This document shows, piece after piece, positions 4,969 to 5,446 of a stretch of 5,446 nucleotides of DNA. The DNA comes from Lysobacteraceae bacterium (GTDB taxonomy: Bacteria > Patescibacteriota > Patescibacteriia > JAACEG01). Under the pieces are notes generated by a model that saw nothing but the letters and a program-made list of their open reading frames with translations, ran no database searches and was not told the origin of the DNA. Where the stretch lies: the NCBI GenBank assembly GCA_011682665.1, contig JAACEG010000038.1:1-5446 (forward strand). Reading direction: 5' to 3'. The translations under genes were made by a program, and so were the position numbers. Within the stretch, counting starts at the first letter, position 1. Every line of letters starts with the position of its first letter.

Positions 4969-5446
4969 TTAAACATTTTCCATAACATTTTTAGCAACAA
5001 AATTTCTCTTATTCAAATCTTTTAAAAAATTATCAAGATATTCTTCACTTTTTAAATTCAATATCTCATTTCTATTATTATTAAAATATTTATATCCCAT
5101 ATCCTTTATCTCCTCTAACTTATAGCTCAGCATATTTTCAGGTTTTCCTTTAGTGATAATGCCGATTCCTTGATCACAATTTAAAACAAAAATATTTAAA
5201 TCATCTCTGTTAGATCTAAGACAAGCAATTGTTTTCCAAACATTGCCATTCCACTTCCCATTCCAATCTTTCATTTTTTTAGCCTCGCTCTGTGATCTGT
5301 TGGCAGCAGCTTCTGATAAAGGATTACAATCATGGACTACAATAACACCGTTATCATCCAAATTATTCAAACAATTTTTAACATCTCTAAGCGATTGTTC
5401 ATAAGTATGTAAACCATCAATAAAAGCAACATCAATTTTTTTATTT
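4969..5446 (-). CDS. Class I SAM methyltransferase (Methyltransf_24 type), C-terminal part (runs off right edge)
   Basis: The frame stays open from the stop at 4969-4971 to the right edge, giving about 158 visible residues; a TTG at 5370 is internal, not the start. The first residues, IDVAFIDGLHTYEQSLRDV, followed by LDDNGVIVVHDCNP, are the hallmark of small-molecule or sugar methyltransferases of the Methyltransf_24 type: the FIDG-x-H strand-turn after the Rossmann core, and the V-V-HD motif whose His/Asp lie near the active site. Later WNGNVWKTIACLRSNRDDL and CDQGIGIITKG are also characteristic. The SAM-binding glycine loop lies outside the window. Its neighbours suggest methylation of a sugar or of a glycan end. 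The visible base composition is as AT-rich as the following glycosyltransferase gene. Confidence 0.88.
   Translation of the reverse strand, partial: NKKIDVAFIDGLHTYEQSLRDVKNCLNNLDDNGVIVVHDCNPLSEAAANRSQSEAKKMKDWNGKWNGNVWKTIACLRSNRDDLNIFVLNCDQGIGIITKGKPENMLSYKLEEIKDMGYKYFNNNRNEILNLKSEEYLDNFLKDLNKRNFVAKNVMENV

Noticed and set aside
5368..5370. TTG as the start of the right-hand methyltransferase
   Set aside because: The frame stays open upstream to the window edge and encodes the conserved FIDGLHTYEQSLRDV stretch, so the gene starts outside the window.

Overview
This is an AT-rich bacterial window in which every gene I can support is on the minus strand. The glycosyltransferase and methyltransferase genes are extremely AT-rich, with long A/T homopolymers. 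The content suggests a surface-polysaccharide gene cluster of an uncultivated, AT-rich bacterium; Patescibacteria- or Omnitrophota-like lineages come to mind. No marker gene is present, so the taxonomy is a guess.

Right part (3761-5446): the C-terminal part of a Methyltransf_24-type methyltransferase, cut by the window edge, followed by a complete GT4-type glycosyltransferase of 377 residues. Middle (1181-3693): a self-contained transcription unit with a near-consensus extended -10 promoter (3666-3693) and a leader of about 110 nt with a hairpin. It carries three secreted-protein genes: a 39-residue lipoprotein, a 146-residue exported protein with four cysteines, and a 564-residue modular protein (signal peptide, FN3, PKD/Ig-like, BACON-like, LamG-like). 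It closes with a strong intrinsic terminator (1194-1226). All three genes have clear Shine-Dalgarno sites, which the polysaccharide genes lack. Left part (1-1188): a wreck followed by the polysaccharide cluster again. A fresh promoter (1160-1188) starts in the terminator's U-tract and drives a 48-codon remnant of a second GT4 glycosyltransferase. Next comes the N-terminal piece of a zinc-ribbon transposase, fused in frame to the C-terminal half of a MetW-like methyltransferase. Last is the start of a GT2 glycosyltransferase that runs off the left edge.

The simplest history is that an insertion sequence entered a glycan gene. A deletion from inside the transposase to inside a methyltransferase gene then left the chimeric ORF. 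The secreted-protein unit lies between glycan genes but differs in base composition, translation signals and function, so it looks like an independent module.

The least ordinary thing here is that secreted trio. The small lipoprotein and the 146-residue protein both end in a short P-x-K-V-hydrophobic-G-hydrophobic-x-V-K tail resembling the first strand of an FN3 domain. The FN3 domain of the third protein begins directly at its B strand after the signal peptide. The LamG domain of the third protein also has much lower GC than the rest of the gene, which points to a domain graft.
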